Part shown: piece by piece, positions 21,704-32,618 of the stretch | Numbering within the stretch: the first letter of the stretch is position 1 | How the letters are laid out: each line of letters opens with the position of its first letter | From: Pseudo-nitzschia pungens | Taxonomy: Eukaryota > Bacillariophyta > Bacillariophyceae > Bacillariales > Bacillariaceae | Length of the DNA: 64,000 nucleotides | NCBI GenBank assembly: GCA_037355855.1 | Contig: CM074758.1 | Span: forward strand, 8,219,001 to 8,283,000 | Direction of reading: 5' to 3' | Position numbers and translations under genes: made by a program | The notes under the pieces: model-generated | The model's database searches: none | Told to the model about the DNA's origin: nothing | The model's input: the letters and a program-made list of their open reading frames with translations, nothing else

Positions 21704-23611
21704 CCTAGATTTGTAATGGCAAGGCCCGAAAAAAACCTCCTGCTCAAAAGCAATATTTACCGGCAGAGCATTAAAATCTGAAGTACGAATGAAAAATAAT
21801 ACTATACTTCGTATTTAAGTAAGATCTTAGTGTATGAACCAAACGTACCAGGTATCCTAGGACCAGCAATGGGATTGGTAGCGGTGCAAGTGAGGTAATC
21901 GAATAGGAACGGTACTTGTACTGCTAACACGGCACTACTGTAGTAGTAGTACGAATTCATAGTTTATGATATACTACGTATCGTGTGAACAACTACCCGA
22001 AATACTTCAAACGAAGTACGACTAGTACGGTAGTACTACTATGAAGATATTTAAGGTGGGTGCTATGATCTGTGCTAAGGCTCCTGTGTAGAAGGGCTAC
22101 TGGGGCTACAGACAGCAACATCCAGTAGCTGACTAACAGGTGCTGAGCTGAGTGCTGAGATGTGTGCTAATTGGTAGCATACAGGCTTAGCAGCAGGCTT
22201 AGCAACAGGCTTAGCAACAGGCTTAGCAACAGGCTTAGCAACAGGCTTAGCAACAGACCTATATCCTACTATCCTGTTTAGTATGGATGCTAGCAGAGTT
22301 TACTAGGGTCGACGCGTACGATTTGTACCAATCGTACGTACCCCGAGTAAAGCACCTATTATGGTGTAGCTAAATGCTACAGGGTTAGGGTTGCTAAGGC
22401 TACGAGATACTGAAAGATGCTAACCTACCATGATACCAATGCTCTGATACTATGCTACCGCCGGGGTCGGGTCATTGGTGTATAATATGTACCATGACCG
22501 GATACCCGGCCCAAACAGTTACCCAACGCGCTAGCATACGCGAGTTATTATCGCTAGCACACGATTGGATATAATTAAGCGAAGCTTAATTAAGCGAAGC
22601 TACGCTACGATACTCCGATACGCTACCCGTAGAATACAGTACCAGAGCTACAGAGCTCTGTTATTATACGAGTTATCGGAGCGCTGTCACGATACGATAC
22701 AGAGCTGAGCGCTTTGGCTCAGCTCCCCTTTATTCACTCTTTTCTTTATGCTCTAAAATAAACACACCTATCATGCCCTCCCTTCCGATCGATTCCGATG
22801 TACCTCTAGGGAAGTGCCTTGTATTGCCTAAGTGTATGCAATAGACCTTGAACGGTCCACTGTAGACTCACGATTTGCCAGGACCTTATGTGTTATTATT
22901 GTTAAGGCTTTCCCCTATTTTTAGTATGCAGTACAAGATGTTTATCTACGATTAGACCCCGAAGACCGCTGACGAGCGGATATCAACACACTACGATACA
23001 GAGGCGTAGTTCCCCATTTTAAAAGAACTTCTGTGCATCATCTCAGCCACTCTTAATTGCATCCGGCTACTAGTAGTTACATGGTACATACTTTTTCCCT
23101 AGCTAGTAATTTAAGGGTCTTGACAACAATCTGGAGTTCCAAAAAGGGATTTTGAATATTCCGCACTACAGGCAGAGAAAAGTGTCTGCACTATCTAATT
23201 ACTAATTACGAAGTACTTACTTCTCACTTGCGAGTCCATCGGAACCTCATCTTCCCCAGTCAATCCCGATTACCGAAGGATTTTTTTTTTCAATTTTCAA
23301 CAAATTTTGTTTTTTAAAATTAAAATTTTGAGAAAATTGAAAATGAACGATCAACAATCAATCAAAAATTTCCAAGAAAACTGAAATGATGGGAAAGAAA
23401 AGAAGAATACACCATCACACCTCGTACGGTATCAATGGAGGACCTGCAATGAGGACCTGCGACTTGCAATCGTTTGCTATTCTGGATCCCTACTCATCCT
23501 AATTTTGCTTCAACAACCAAGCAGTCCACAGCAAAAAAAGCCGTCTATCTTTGTGTTCTTCTCGGAGGACCGAGATCCAACGCAAAGAATCCCGGATCCA
23601 TTTCGGCCACA
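21704..23611. other. Long intergenic region with degenerate repeats
   Basis: About 1.9 kb. Between 22060 and 22700 it is built of GCTA/GCTAAGG/GAGCT-rich degenerate repeats, including a 12-bp tandem array and a short TTAGGG-like stretch (22381-22392). The TTAAGCGAAGCTTAATTAAGCG region near 22577 contains two direct copies of TTAAGCGAAGC in a partly palindromic setting. No open frame of note. The 3' half leads into the first PRORP gene. Confidence 0.45.
22182..22253. repeat. 12-bp tandem repeat CAGGCTTAGCAA x6
   Basis: Six consecutive copies of CAGGCTTAGCA(A/G), nearly identical, inside a GCTA-rich intergenic block. No spacers, so this is not CRISPR-like. Confidence 0.9.
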
Positions 23612-26600
23612 ATGGACGGACGACGTCGGCTTCTTCCCTTGTTGCGGCGGTTGGCAGCCGCCGGGGCTAGCGGTGCTGCGCGAACCAGTGTGGGTCATTC
23701 TCGAAATCGTTTTCATTCCCTCTCTGCGATCGACCGATCCTTGCTTTTTCCAAAGCCGGCACCAATCGATGCAACACTTGTTCCGAGACGGCGGTGCCGA
23801 TATTTCGGCACGAGCGGCGGCAATGGCGACGACGAAAGTCGGGACGTCCAAGAGCAGAAATCCGCATTCTTGAGGGCGTTAGAGGGGAAGAAACACGAAA
23901 GCGGAAACACGGGAAGCCGGCGGAAAAACTCGGCAGCAACAACCAAGAGCAATCATCCAAACGACAAATCGAGACGGCGTCCCGGCCAAAGGAAAGACGA
24001 CAACGATGGTCTCCTCCCTCGTCGACCAGCCAACCCAACCAATAACAGAACCAAACCCTCCGGTGTTCCTTCGAAAAAGTTGACCCTCGACGAATTCTTT
24101 GCCAATCTGGAAAAACCGCGGCCGAAAGGATCAGATCCAAAGCTCGGAGCGCCTCCGCGAACGCCCGGAACAAGGGGGGTCCGACAAGGCGGAGGACAAC
24201 GACAAAAGCAAGGCGTCGGCGTCGGCGTCGGCAGCGGGAAGCAACCGAGACCGAATGCGCGCAGGGCTGCGGCGGGTGGCATGGATTCGTTTTTCGACGA
24301 CGTCGATGCTCTCATGGAGCGGAAGCAACGGGAAGCGGCGGCGGCGGCTGCTGCGGCGAGGGCATCCGAGCGGTCGGCGGAACGCGGCGGCGACTCGCTC
24401 CGTTCCGCGCCGGCGTTTCGGTCGTCGATCGCGGACATTCTTCCTCCTCGCTCCTCGGTACCGGGTGCGGGGTCCGCCCTCGGGGACGAGGCTCCGCGGA
24501 ACTTCGAGGGCTTGGGGTTCGGCGTCGAATCCTGGGATCCCTACACGGAACTCCTCGAAGAAATCATGGAAGGGCGCAGGTTTTTGGCAAAATTCCGAAA
24601 GAAGAACACGAAGACGGCCGGGGAGGAGGACGAGGAGGAAAAGAATCGTCGAGTGATCCAAGTCGTCGAATGGCTTCGTTCCGAACAACCCTTTGTCGAG
24701 ACCGATCTGCCGGCGTTGGATGCCGCGTTGAAAGGAGAAGACGGAATCGAAGAAGCGACCAGCGACGGTGTCACGGAGGAAAGGATTGCCGCGGGGATCG
24801 ATTATTCGGATCGGAGCAAACACCTGCGCGAAGAGCTCGTCGCGCAACACGAACGATTCATGAAGGAAACGGGCTGGACGAAAGGACAGTGCGACGTTGC
24901 TACCGGAGCCCTGGTGGCACTCGGGGGGCTTTGCGCAAAGCGGTGCGTGGCTTCGCCGCTCGACGTTGCCTGGTCCAAGCTCAAGGAGCTCGGGTACCCA
25001 ATGAGGAGCAAGGACGTGTTGCACAATTACCTGTATGTGGCATCGACGTTTTCCTTGCCGAAACGAAGAGCGACCCCGAGGAAGAACGAAACGTCGCATC
25101 TGGGAATTTTTGGTGACGAGACCGTTGGTGATGATGGAGAAGGCGGTGGCACGAGAGCGCCGGAATCCATCTTGGATTTTTTGAACAAACCACCGGGTTC
25201 GCCTTCCTCTCGAAACGTTTATCGCGACGATGAGGAGATCAACAACGAGATAGACGTTTCGGCCGAAGTGGCCCTTTGCCATGATTTTTTCCACGAAGCA
25301 ACCGAACAAAGCATAGGTAAGGCCTTTCCGGCAACCCGGTCGAGAGTTCGATCGGATGATGCCTCGCGTAAGATGTGATCTCAAATGTTCCGTGTGCTTT
25401 GTCGCTCCAACTTGTCGTCGTGATTGATGCATCAACTCAACAGGTATTCACGTGCGGAGGCTGGTCCATTTGGGCAAAGCGAATGATGCAGAGAAACTCC
25501 TTGACGCAAGCATGGTACGTGCCGCGTCAAAACTTTCGGAAAAAAAAGTGTTGCGCAGATATCGATCCGAAAACCTGCTCTATCGTGTGTACTAAAATGT
25601 CATCCATCTCCGTCTTTGATTTCTGTTGATGTTCGCGTGGAATTACGGCGTGTTGGATGTTGCAGAAAAGCAATGATCTCCGCCTTCGAACGTATGGACC
25701 CATTTATCAAGCGTATTTGGATCAAGGAGATGTGTCTTCGGCATTTCAATTGTTTGTGAAAATGAAAGGAGCAGAGAATGTATTGTTGCAGACAGAAACT
25801 TACATTCAACTCATAGCGTGCATTGCAGAAAATGGGTACTTCCGGTACGTCACATTGTATATTGTGAGAGCATCTGCATGACATCTTGCTTGATGCGCCA
25901 AAAATCAATATTTGCTCGAATCTAACCTATCGGTTCCATACTGAATTGGATCGATGAAAAGAAGTGATGCGAAAGAAATCGATGGGATAGAAGAATTGGA
26001 GTATAAAAAATACCATGGACCAGAACTGTTCAACGTGCTAGCATCGGAACTCGCGGAGCACTCGATCGAAATTACGTCTGCATCTGCGAAGCGGTTGTAC
26101 AACGCATTTCAACGAGGTTTCGAAGGAAACGATCCGAAGACAAATCTAAAGCAGCTGCATCTTCTTGAATCTCTCAAGACGGAGAATCATCTTGCTCAAA
26201 CAGATGAATTGGTGGTGAGCCGTGTTCAAATCGATGAAAGCACCGGCAAATGTCCCAGGAGTGGGTCTCGACTGAGACTGATAAATCTTGATTCCGCACA
26301 GAAAAAACAATTCCAAGACGGGCTGCTGTACCTCGTCTCGTCGTCATACCAGGAACGCCATCGCAGTGCACCGAAGGTAAACGTGGCCGAGAAATTGAAA
26401 AAATTCGGAGATTGGTTGCAAAACAGAACCGGAAAACCATTCACCGCGATCATTGATGGTCCAAACATCGCCTATTACATGCAAAACTTTCAGCAAGGGA
26501 CCTTCAATTACCATCAGATAAAATTTGTCTCGGATGCATTGGAAAACATGGGGGAGAACGTTTTGGTCGTCTTGCCGAAAAAGTATACCTACGATTCCTT

Positions 26601-27090
26601 CTCGATACAAATAGGTGGTCGAACAGTCAAGCAAACGCTGTCTCCGACTGAAAAAGCGATTCGGGACGACCTCTTGGCGAATGGCAAGGCTTGCGTAGTA
26701 CCTGTTGGGAGCCTCGATGACTATTATTGGATGTTTGCGAGTGTTTCGATGGAAGAAGAATTTGTTCCGCCCGACAACCCAGACGGCAGATGGCCGGGAA
26801 ACCGCCCGATGCTGATTTCCAACGACAAACTACGAGATCACAAAATGTCGTTGCTGGAGCCGCGTCTTTTCCGCAGGTGGTACAGTAATTTCCTCGTGAA
26901 CTTTACATTCTCTGCCTTTGTCAACGACGAATGTGTTGATAGGGAGATAGGATTTAGGACTGCTGATTTTTACAGTCGCGAGATTCAAGGCAATGCCGAC
27001 GAAAATAGTATCGTTTGGCACTTTCCTGTGAAAGATTGGAATGAAAACGAGAGCATGTGCATCCGAATACCGCATAAGAAAGCTGATTAG
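23612..27090 (+). CDS. PRORP: Protein-only RNase P (PRORP), mitochondrial-type presequence
   Basis: Four exons, 23612-25316, 25444-25514, 25666-25844 and 25962-27090, all phase-consistent, encode 1027 aa. PRORPs remove the 5' leader of precursor tRNAs without an RNA subunit. The start at 23612 gives an Arg/Leu/Ala-rich leader with no acids in the first stretch (MDGRRRLLPLLRRLAAAG), most like a mitochondrial presequence. A disordered, basic region follows to about residue 330. PPR-like helical pairs (HVRRLVHLGKANDAEKLL, YGPIYQAYLDQGDVSSAFQL) occupy about 430-690. The C-terminal NYN metallonuclease domain has the catalytic acids in IIDGPNIAYY (D817), LDDYYWMFAS (D904, D905) and SNDKLRDH (D940, D944). 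The family zinc site is visible as a single Cys in GKCPRSG plus VWHFPV and MCIRI. The last acceptor (before 25962) has a weak pyrimidine tract. It is convergent with a second PRORP, 54 bp between stop codons. Confidence 0.85.
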
Positions 27091-27144
27091 ACAGAAAAAT
27101 GAATTAGAAAATTATGCTTTTACCGCACATTATTCTAACGGTTT

Positions 27145-29975
27145 TCATGCTTCGATCCATATGCACAGCCAATTCGAGGAATCGCCTATGGGAAAATGCC
27201 AGACATTGCCATTTCCAGTTCTGTGCTTATTGGGTTGTATCTCCCGGCTGAAGGAGTCGGCAGGAACCAAAGAAATTTGCCTATCATCTTCCCATTCGTC
27301 TTCAACGTATTCTCCGATATCGTAGTTTACAATATGACAACTGCACCACCGTCTGAATTCGCGAGGTTCAAGGAGATCAAGTTTGTGATCTCTCATCTGA
27401 TCGTTTGTGATTAGCATGGGTCGCATCCCTGGGAACCTCCCCTGGTCGTCTCCTATGGGTATACTAAGATCTCCTCTTTGGGTAGCATTGGTTTGATTCG
27501 ATACGCTCGCAAGCATCCAAAAATAATCATCCAAAACATACCGAGGTACAATGTACATGATTTCCTTTTCTCGAAGCCTTAGTAGGTACAAGAAAGGTAA
27601 ATAGGAATGAATCGAAAAGAATCAGATAAATCAATTTACAATGTGAAACTGTGTCGCTGTCAATGAGACTTTTGTTTTTGTACGCACCATTGGATGACCT
27701 CTTGATCCTTCTCTGTCAGTTTTTGATAGTACTTGGGTCGCACAAAGAACTTTTTCCACGTGTACTTTTCAGGCATCACTACAAGAGGTCGTTCGCCCAT
27801 GCTCTCGAGCTTTTCGACAACTTTCTTCAGCGAACTGTAGTGGACATTACTGTGTCCGTAGTAGGCAACATTTGCACCGTCTGTTTTTAATATTGGAGCA
27901 AAAACGAATCGTTAGCGTCTAAGTCGGCCATGCAATCTCACTTCAGCTGACGGAGGAGAAAAGAAACTTACCAACAATCGTAGTAAAAAGATTTCCCTCA
28001 CGCTCACTAGAATGGACAGATCGATATCATCGGATTCATTATCGGACATGCAAACAAGATGCTGTTAGGTCATCCAGAATTATTTCTAGCAAATATGTGC
28101 CACTCAATTTGTTTGGTTTCGTCCAATTATCAGTACAGACGGACACAAAAAAGCAGCAACAACAAAAGTAACTCACTCGAGCCATTCTGAAAACTTCCGC
28201 AACTCTTGATAACCGTAAGATTCCTCCAGTTTTGAAGTCATAATTTCAATGTTGCCCTTCGTTGCAGGGTTAGTATCTTTGTTTGCTTCCTGCCACTTGA
28301 TATTTGACGTGAGGAATTCCTCTGTATTCTTTTTCGACATTTCTAGCAGTGTGTCGTGGACATGTTGACGCTGTATGTCGTCCAGTGCCAGCAACCGCAA
28401 CTTCACGTCAGTGGCGGGACAGGTTCCATTGTCTTTCGAAATTTCGACTCGATCGACCACTACGGTCATCGAAGATTCTGCGGCTTTTGACAGTGATTGA
28501 TCCTCGTTCTGATCGGCGATGATCGAGTTCTCCTGAAGGTGGTCTTTGATGCCTTGTTGGAATGCATCGTACAATTCGACGGATGTCGCTTCTGTGAGCT
28601 CCAAAATATCATTCGCCATTTCCGACACCAAGAAATCAAATAGTTTCGGTCCATAGAGGTCGTCGTCGTCACCGAGGTCTTCTCTCTCCCCCACTTGTTG
28701 TTTGTCACCAAAGAAATAACCGAATTTGGCCAACGACGATAACAGGACAGTGTACGATTCGACGTCCCAGTGTACACCCGAACAATACTGCATTTGTCGA
28801 TACAGTCTCAACGTAGACTTCAAATCGCCGACCGTACAATAATACTCCATTAGCGGCATGTACGTTCGTAACTTTCCTTTGATGTTGTCGCCACCATCTG
28901 TCGACGAATCAGGTGACTCCGAATTGACGCCGCAGCTGTCCTCGAAGCTGGCCGCAAACATCTGTTCGGCTTCGTCAATTTTTCCTCGCGCGATCAGACC
29001 CTTCAATCGAATAGTCACGGTTTTTTCACTGGATCCATAGATTGCGTCATAGCACGAGACAACTTCCAGAAGCGAATCGTCGATGAGTGCACTGTTTTCT
29101 TCCACATTTTCTTCGGTGTTTCCGCCATTCCCTTGGGTTGAACTGAGAATGTACATGTAGGAACTAACTGATTTTTCTCGAATCACGAGTCCTAAATCTT
29201 TGATCTTGTGCCACACTACGACGATTGATAACCTAGGATCGAGTTGGTTGTCGTTGTTTTTGTCGTTTTTGGCGTTCCGGTTCTGTCTGGATTGTTCTCT
29301 GGCGCAAGCATCTCCCATGTACACCAGACAACGGCTAACAAATTGAACTTGTTCCTCGGTGAAATCAAATCGCTCTCGAAAAAGACGATGCCGTTCTTCT
29401 AGAGCAGTTTCGAGTGCCCCCTTTTTGTTTTCGTGATTCTTTCCGACAATTTCCACAATATCCGGGACCGGGGACAGATAGTTCTCGCAGGAAAGCAAGA
29501 AAGCACGACACTTTGCAATTGTTTCCTCGTGGCTATTCTTGATAGCTCGCGGCTGTGTCAAGATTTCTTCCATCAATGTTTTGTAAGTTTCCCAAGCGAC
29601 CTTGTCGAACGGCGGATGGTTTGCGTTCTGTTCTTCGTTGTCGCTATTTTCTTCTACCGTGTCGATGGATTGTTCTGTTTCGTGTTCATCTTGCGATGCC
29701 GTTGGCGTTGCCATGGTCTCGTCGGAGGATTCCGCGATCAGATTTAATGTCGCTCCCCGTTTCGTCGATCTCATCTCACCGCTATCGGAAGACATCCTAC
29801 CACCAGCTCTCATTGACGACGAAGGAAATTGAGCTATCCTCTCGAATTTCGGTGCGGCAGAAAACGCTTCGCAATACCCATTGCCTGTAAGCAATCCCGC
29901 TGTCACAACGGCAACTACAGTTGCCGCAAGAAGATGTTTCCGAACAACTTTGTTGAGTAAGAGATCCTTCGGCAT
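27145..29975 (-). CDS. PRORP: Protein-only RNase P (PRORP), plastid-type presequence
   Basis: Four exons on the minus strand, 29975-28177, 28006-27972 (35 nt), 27880-27688 and 27577-27145, join in phase to encode 819 aa. From the ATG at 29973-29975 the leader has a basic start, a 20-residue hydrophobic core (HLLAATVVAVVTAGLL) and then GYCEAF/SAAP. That resembles the bipartite plastid signal of diatoms, where a signal peptide is followed by an ASAFAP-like motif with aromatic residue. PPR-like helices span about 150-470. The NYN nuclease domain has IVDGANVAYYG (D612, split by an intron), LDDYFWMLAS (D692, D693) and TNDQMRDH (D735, D739), plus VWHFPI and LCIWI for the zinc site. The frame stays open upstream to 30362, but that part is mobile-element sequence; an alternative ATG at 30131-30133 sits right against the element's target duplication. 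Likely role: plastid pre-tRNA 5' processing. Confidence 0.85.
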
Positions 29976-30779
29976 GCTTTTTCCATCGGTCACAGTTACC
30001 ACATTGCGTCTTTGGTCTTTGGGCTTGTTCTGTTCGAGTTTCTTGTTCTGATTTTTTTTATTTTTGACACAATTCAGGCTTACACGAAGTACATTTACAC
30101 ACGTAACGCCACGAGTTGTTAAAAGTATTGGCATCAAAAACACGGCGCCTGGAACGCAGATACGACAAATGAAGTCAAAGGGAACGCAGATGGGGTACTT
30201 TGGGTCGGAATTCTTTGGTTGGTACGCTAATAGGGTAATAAACCAAAATGGGGATAAATTCGGTACGCAGATCTGGTAATGAAACAGATGATATTTTGCA
30301 CTATATGCTTGACAGTATTTAACAGTACTAGGGCAATATTGCGTGCATGGGGAGAAAAACACGCACGGTGCATGGTAACTGCAAAAAAACCCGGTTGTAC
30401 CCGTTTGAACCGGTTTTTTTTGCAGTACTGGTTTCTACTGCAAAAACTCTACCCGTTTGTACCCGTTTGAACCGGTTTTTTTTGCAGTACTGGTTTCCAC
30501 TGCAAAAAATCTACCCGTTTTGTACCGGTACCCGGTCGGTTGAATCTACGTGTTAAATTTTGAACTATTAACCCGGTCATTCGTGTTAAATTGAATCTCC
30601 ATGTTAAATGTTCTAATGTGTATTGAAAATTTAATACGGTGATTGATATTTACCGGTAAACAGTTGGAAATGGTTACTTATTGAACGTTTATGACAATGA
30701 TTATTACTGTGGATGTTATTGTGTATGTTATCGTACAATTTAACACGTAGATTCAAAAATCTTCTGTACCGGGCCGACC

Positions 30780-30952
30780 GGTCAACCCGGTACAAACCGG
30801 TCAACCCGGTACAAACCGGTCAACTCGGTACAAACCGGTCAACCTGGTAGTACAACCCGGTACAAATGGGTACTAACCGGTACAAACAGGTACAAACGGG
30901 TACAAACAGGTACAAACGGGAACAAACCGGTACAAACGGGTACTGCCACCGG
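30780..30952. repeat. Tandem CCGGTCAACCCGGTACAAA / CGGTACAAACGGG repeats
   Basis: A run of about nine short imperfect units made of ACCGGTC, AACCCGGTAC and AAACGGGTAC blocks inside the Mutator-like element. Palindromic cores such as ACCGGT make it prone to hairpins. Confidence 0.75.
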
Positions 30953-31087
30953 GTTGTACCGACTATGACCGGTCTGTACTACCCGTTTGTACCTCGTCCG
31001 CCCGGTACAGAAGATTTTTGAATCTACGTGTTAAATTTTTAACTATTCCCCGTGTAAAATTGAAGCTCGAATGGTTACTTAAGGTAC

Positions 31088-31185
31088 ACGGTAAGATGCA
31101 CGATAACATGCACGATAACATGCACGATAGCATGCACGATAGCATGCACGATAACATTCATGATAACATGCACATTAACATGCAC
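31088..31185. repeat. 12-bp tandem array GATAACATGCAC (left arm)
   Basis: Eight or so copies of GATAACATGCAC and variants (GATAGCATGCAC, GATAACATTCAT, ATTAACATGCAC). An array of the reverse complement lies at about 31489-31580, so the two arms can pair. Both lie within the Mutator-like element. Confidence 0.85.
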
Positions 31186-31488
31186 GGTACTAACAAAAAA
31201 TACCTCAAGTAACAATTTCCCACCGTCAATACGATAATTAAAATGTTTTCTATGTATTAATTTGAATCTCCGTCTTAAATATTCTAATTAGTATTGAAAG
31301 TTTACCCGGTCAATAGTTAAGTACCGGGTCGACCGGATTAATGGTTAAAAATTTAACACGTAGATTCAAAAATCTTACCGTTTGAACCCGTTTGAACCCG
31401 TTTGAAACCGGTTGCTGTACCCGTTCGAACCTGTTTGAACCTGTTTGAACCCGTTTGAACCCGTTTGAACCCGTTTGTACCCATTTTG

Positions 31489-31580
31489 CATGTTACCGTG
31501 CATGTTATCGTGCATGTTACCGTGCATGTTATCGTGCATGTTATCATGCATGTTATTGTGCATGTTACCGTGCATATTTA
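31489..31580. repeat. 12-bp tandem array GTGCATGTTATC (right arm, inverted)
   Basis: Seven or eight copies of GTGCATGTTA(T/C)C(G/A), the reverse complement of the array at 31088-31185. Same element, opposite arm. Confidence 0.85.
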
Positions 31581-31852
31581 CCGTGCGTGTTTTTCTCCCG
31601 GTGGACGCAATCATTATAGCCCTACTGTTCATAAATACTGTTGAGGATCATTAAAATATTACATTACTGTATATTTGGATAGAGCGGGAAGTATCATCTG
31701 TTTTCATTACCAGATCTGCGTACCGAATTTATCCCCATTTTGGTTTATTACCCTATTAGCGTACCAACCAAAGAATTCCAACCCGAAGTACCCCATCTGC
31801 GTTCCCTTCGACTTCATTTGTCGTATCTGCGTTCCGAGCGCCTCAAAAACAC

Positions 31853-32411
31853 CGGTAATTTACCTGGTACGTGTACGTACCGGTACATGTACCTAAGGTA
31901 CCGGTAGATATGATGGGACCGTGATGATGATGTGTGGTGGTGATTGGTAAGTCGATCTGGTCAAAAACTACGAGCTAAGGACAGACGGGAAAGACCAAAC
32001 GAGAAACCGAACCAAACACAGAAAGAAGAGGTTTTTATCGTCGAACGGTGAACAAGCGAAGCTCGAGAACCCAGTCGTAGCAAAAAACAACACCGAAAAC
32101 TGAATGAACGCTCAGACACCCATGCCCGTGTGTCATCTTGCTTTAGAAGATTCGAAGACATCCATAGTATACTCCGGATAGTCAACAACCATCTCCAAAT
32201 TAACATACAAGGTACGTATCTGTAAGCATGTTACAAATCTGCTCGCAAATGGTGACCAAGAGCTTGTTTCGAAAAGAGAAGATATCTTTCTCATCACGAC
32301 GTACGACGGCCGCAAACCACTAATGCTCGGATTCTTTCGATCTTGGACTCGAACTCAGATTTTTTTTTCTCGCTGATTTGATCTCGTCTTCGCGCAGAAG
32401 AAATCATTGCA
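31853..32411. other. Region between the Mutator-like element and TOM7
   Basis: About 0.56 kb starting with palindromic GGTACGTGTACGTACC-type sequence (31865-31880). No credible gene. It would hold the TOM7 promoter and 5' UTR. Confidence 0.35.
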
Positions 32412-32618
32412 ATGCCGGTTCCTAGAAGACGAAATCCCAAGGGAGGAAGCCTCGCCCTTTCCCCGACAGTAATCATGTCGACTCTGTTCGACATTGACTA
32501 CATTTTCAAACGTTCGAGGACACTGCTTTATTACACGTTTGCGCCAGCTGTGATATATTACGGTATGACGACCGAACCCGCCCCGGCGAGTTGGTTGGAG
32601 TTGTTCAACATTTTTTAG
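32412..32618 (+). CDS. TOM7: TOM7-like mitochondrial import receptor subunit
   Basis: A single-exon gene of 68 aa, in the size range of plant TOM7 (about 70-75 aa). A basic N-terminus (MPVPRRRNPKGG) is followed by one membrane helix with an internal proline (LLYYTFAPAVIYYG) and then MTTEPAPASWLELF. Plant TOM7 has the same order: a short basic segment, a helix containing the Gly/Phe-Ile-Pro turn, then GM, small polar residues and a P-x-P near the end. TOM7 is a tail-anchored outer-membrane component that modulates assembly of the TOM translocase. An internal ATG (MSTLFDIDYIF) would give a shorter form; the first ATG is preferred for its basic segment. The match is by pattern only. Confidence 0.65.
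   Translation: MPVPRRRNPKGGSLALSPTVIMSTLFDIDYIFKRSRTLLYYTFAPAVIYYGMTTEPAPASWLELFNIF

Larger units (their letters stand above)
30134..31852. mobile_element. Non-autonomous Mutator-like element with target-site duplication
   Basis: Inverted ends of about 150 bp lie at 30144-30293 and 31692-31842 and are about 95% identical (differences at a handful of positions, one single-base gap). They are flanked directly by the same 10 bases, TCAAAAACAC, at 30134-30143 and 31843-31852. Long inverted ends with a 9-11-bp duplication are the hallmark of Mutator-type DNA transposons. The 1699-bp interior has no transposase frame. It is made of CCGGTCAACCCGGTACAAA-type repeats, GTACCCGTTTGAACC repeats, and two opposed arrays of a GATAACATGCAC 12-mer. 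The element sits immediately upstream of the plastid-type PRORP gene. Its near-identical ends and intact duplication indicate a fairly recent insertion. Confidence 0.85.

Noticed and set aside
22182..22253. Short direct repeats that might suggest a CRISPR array
   Set aside because: Units are contiguous with no spacers, and the genome is eukaryotic. The same applies to the 12-mer arrays at 31088-31185, 31489-31580 and 57952-58025.
29976..30362. N-terminal extension of the plastid-type PRORP reading frame
   Set aside because: Much of it is the inverted end of the Mutator-like element, and the same peptide is encoded by the other end at 31675-31896. The internal ATG at 29975 gives a clean targeting leader.
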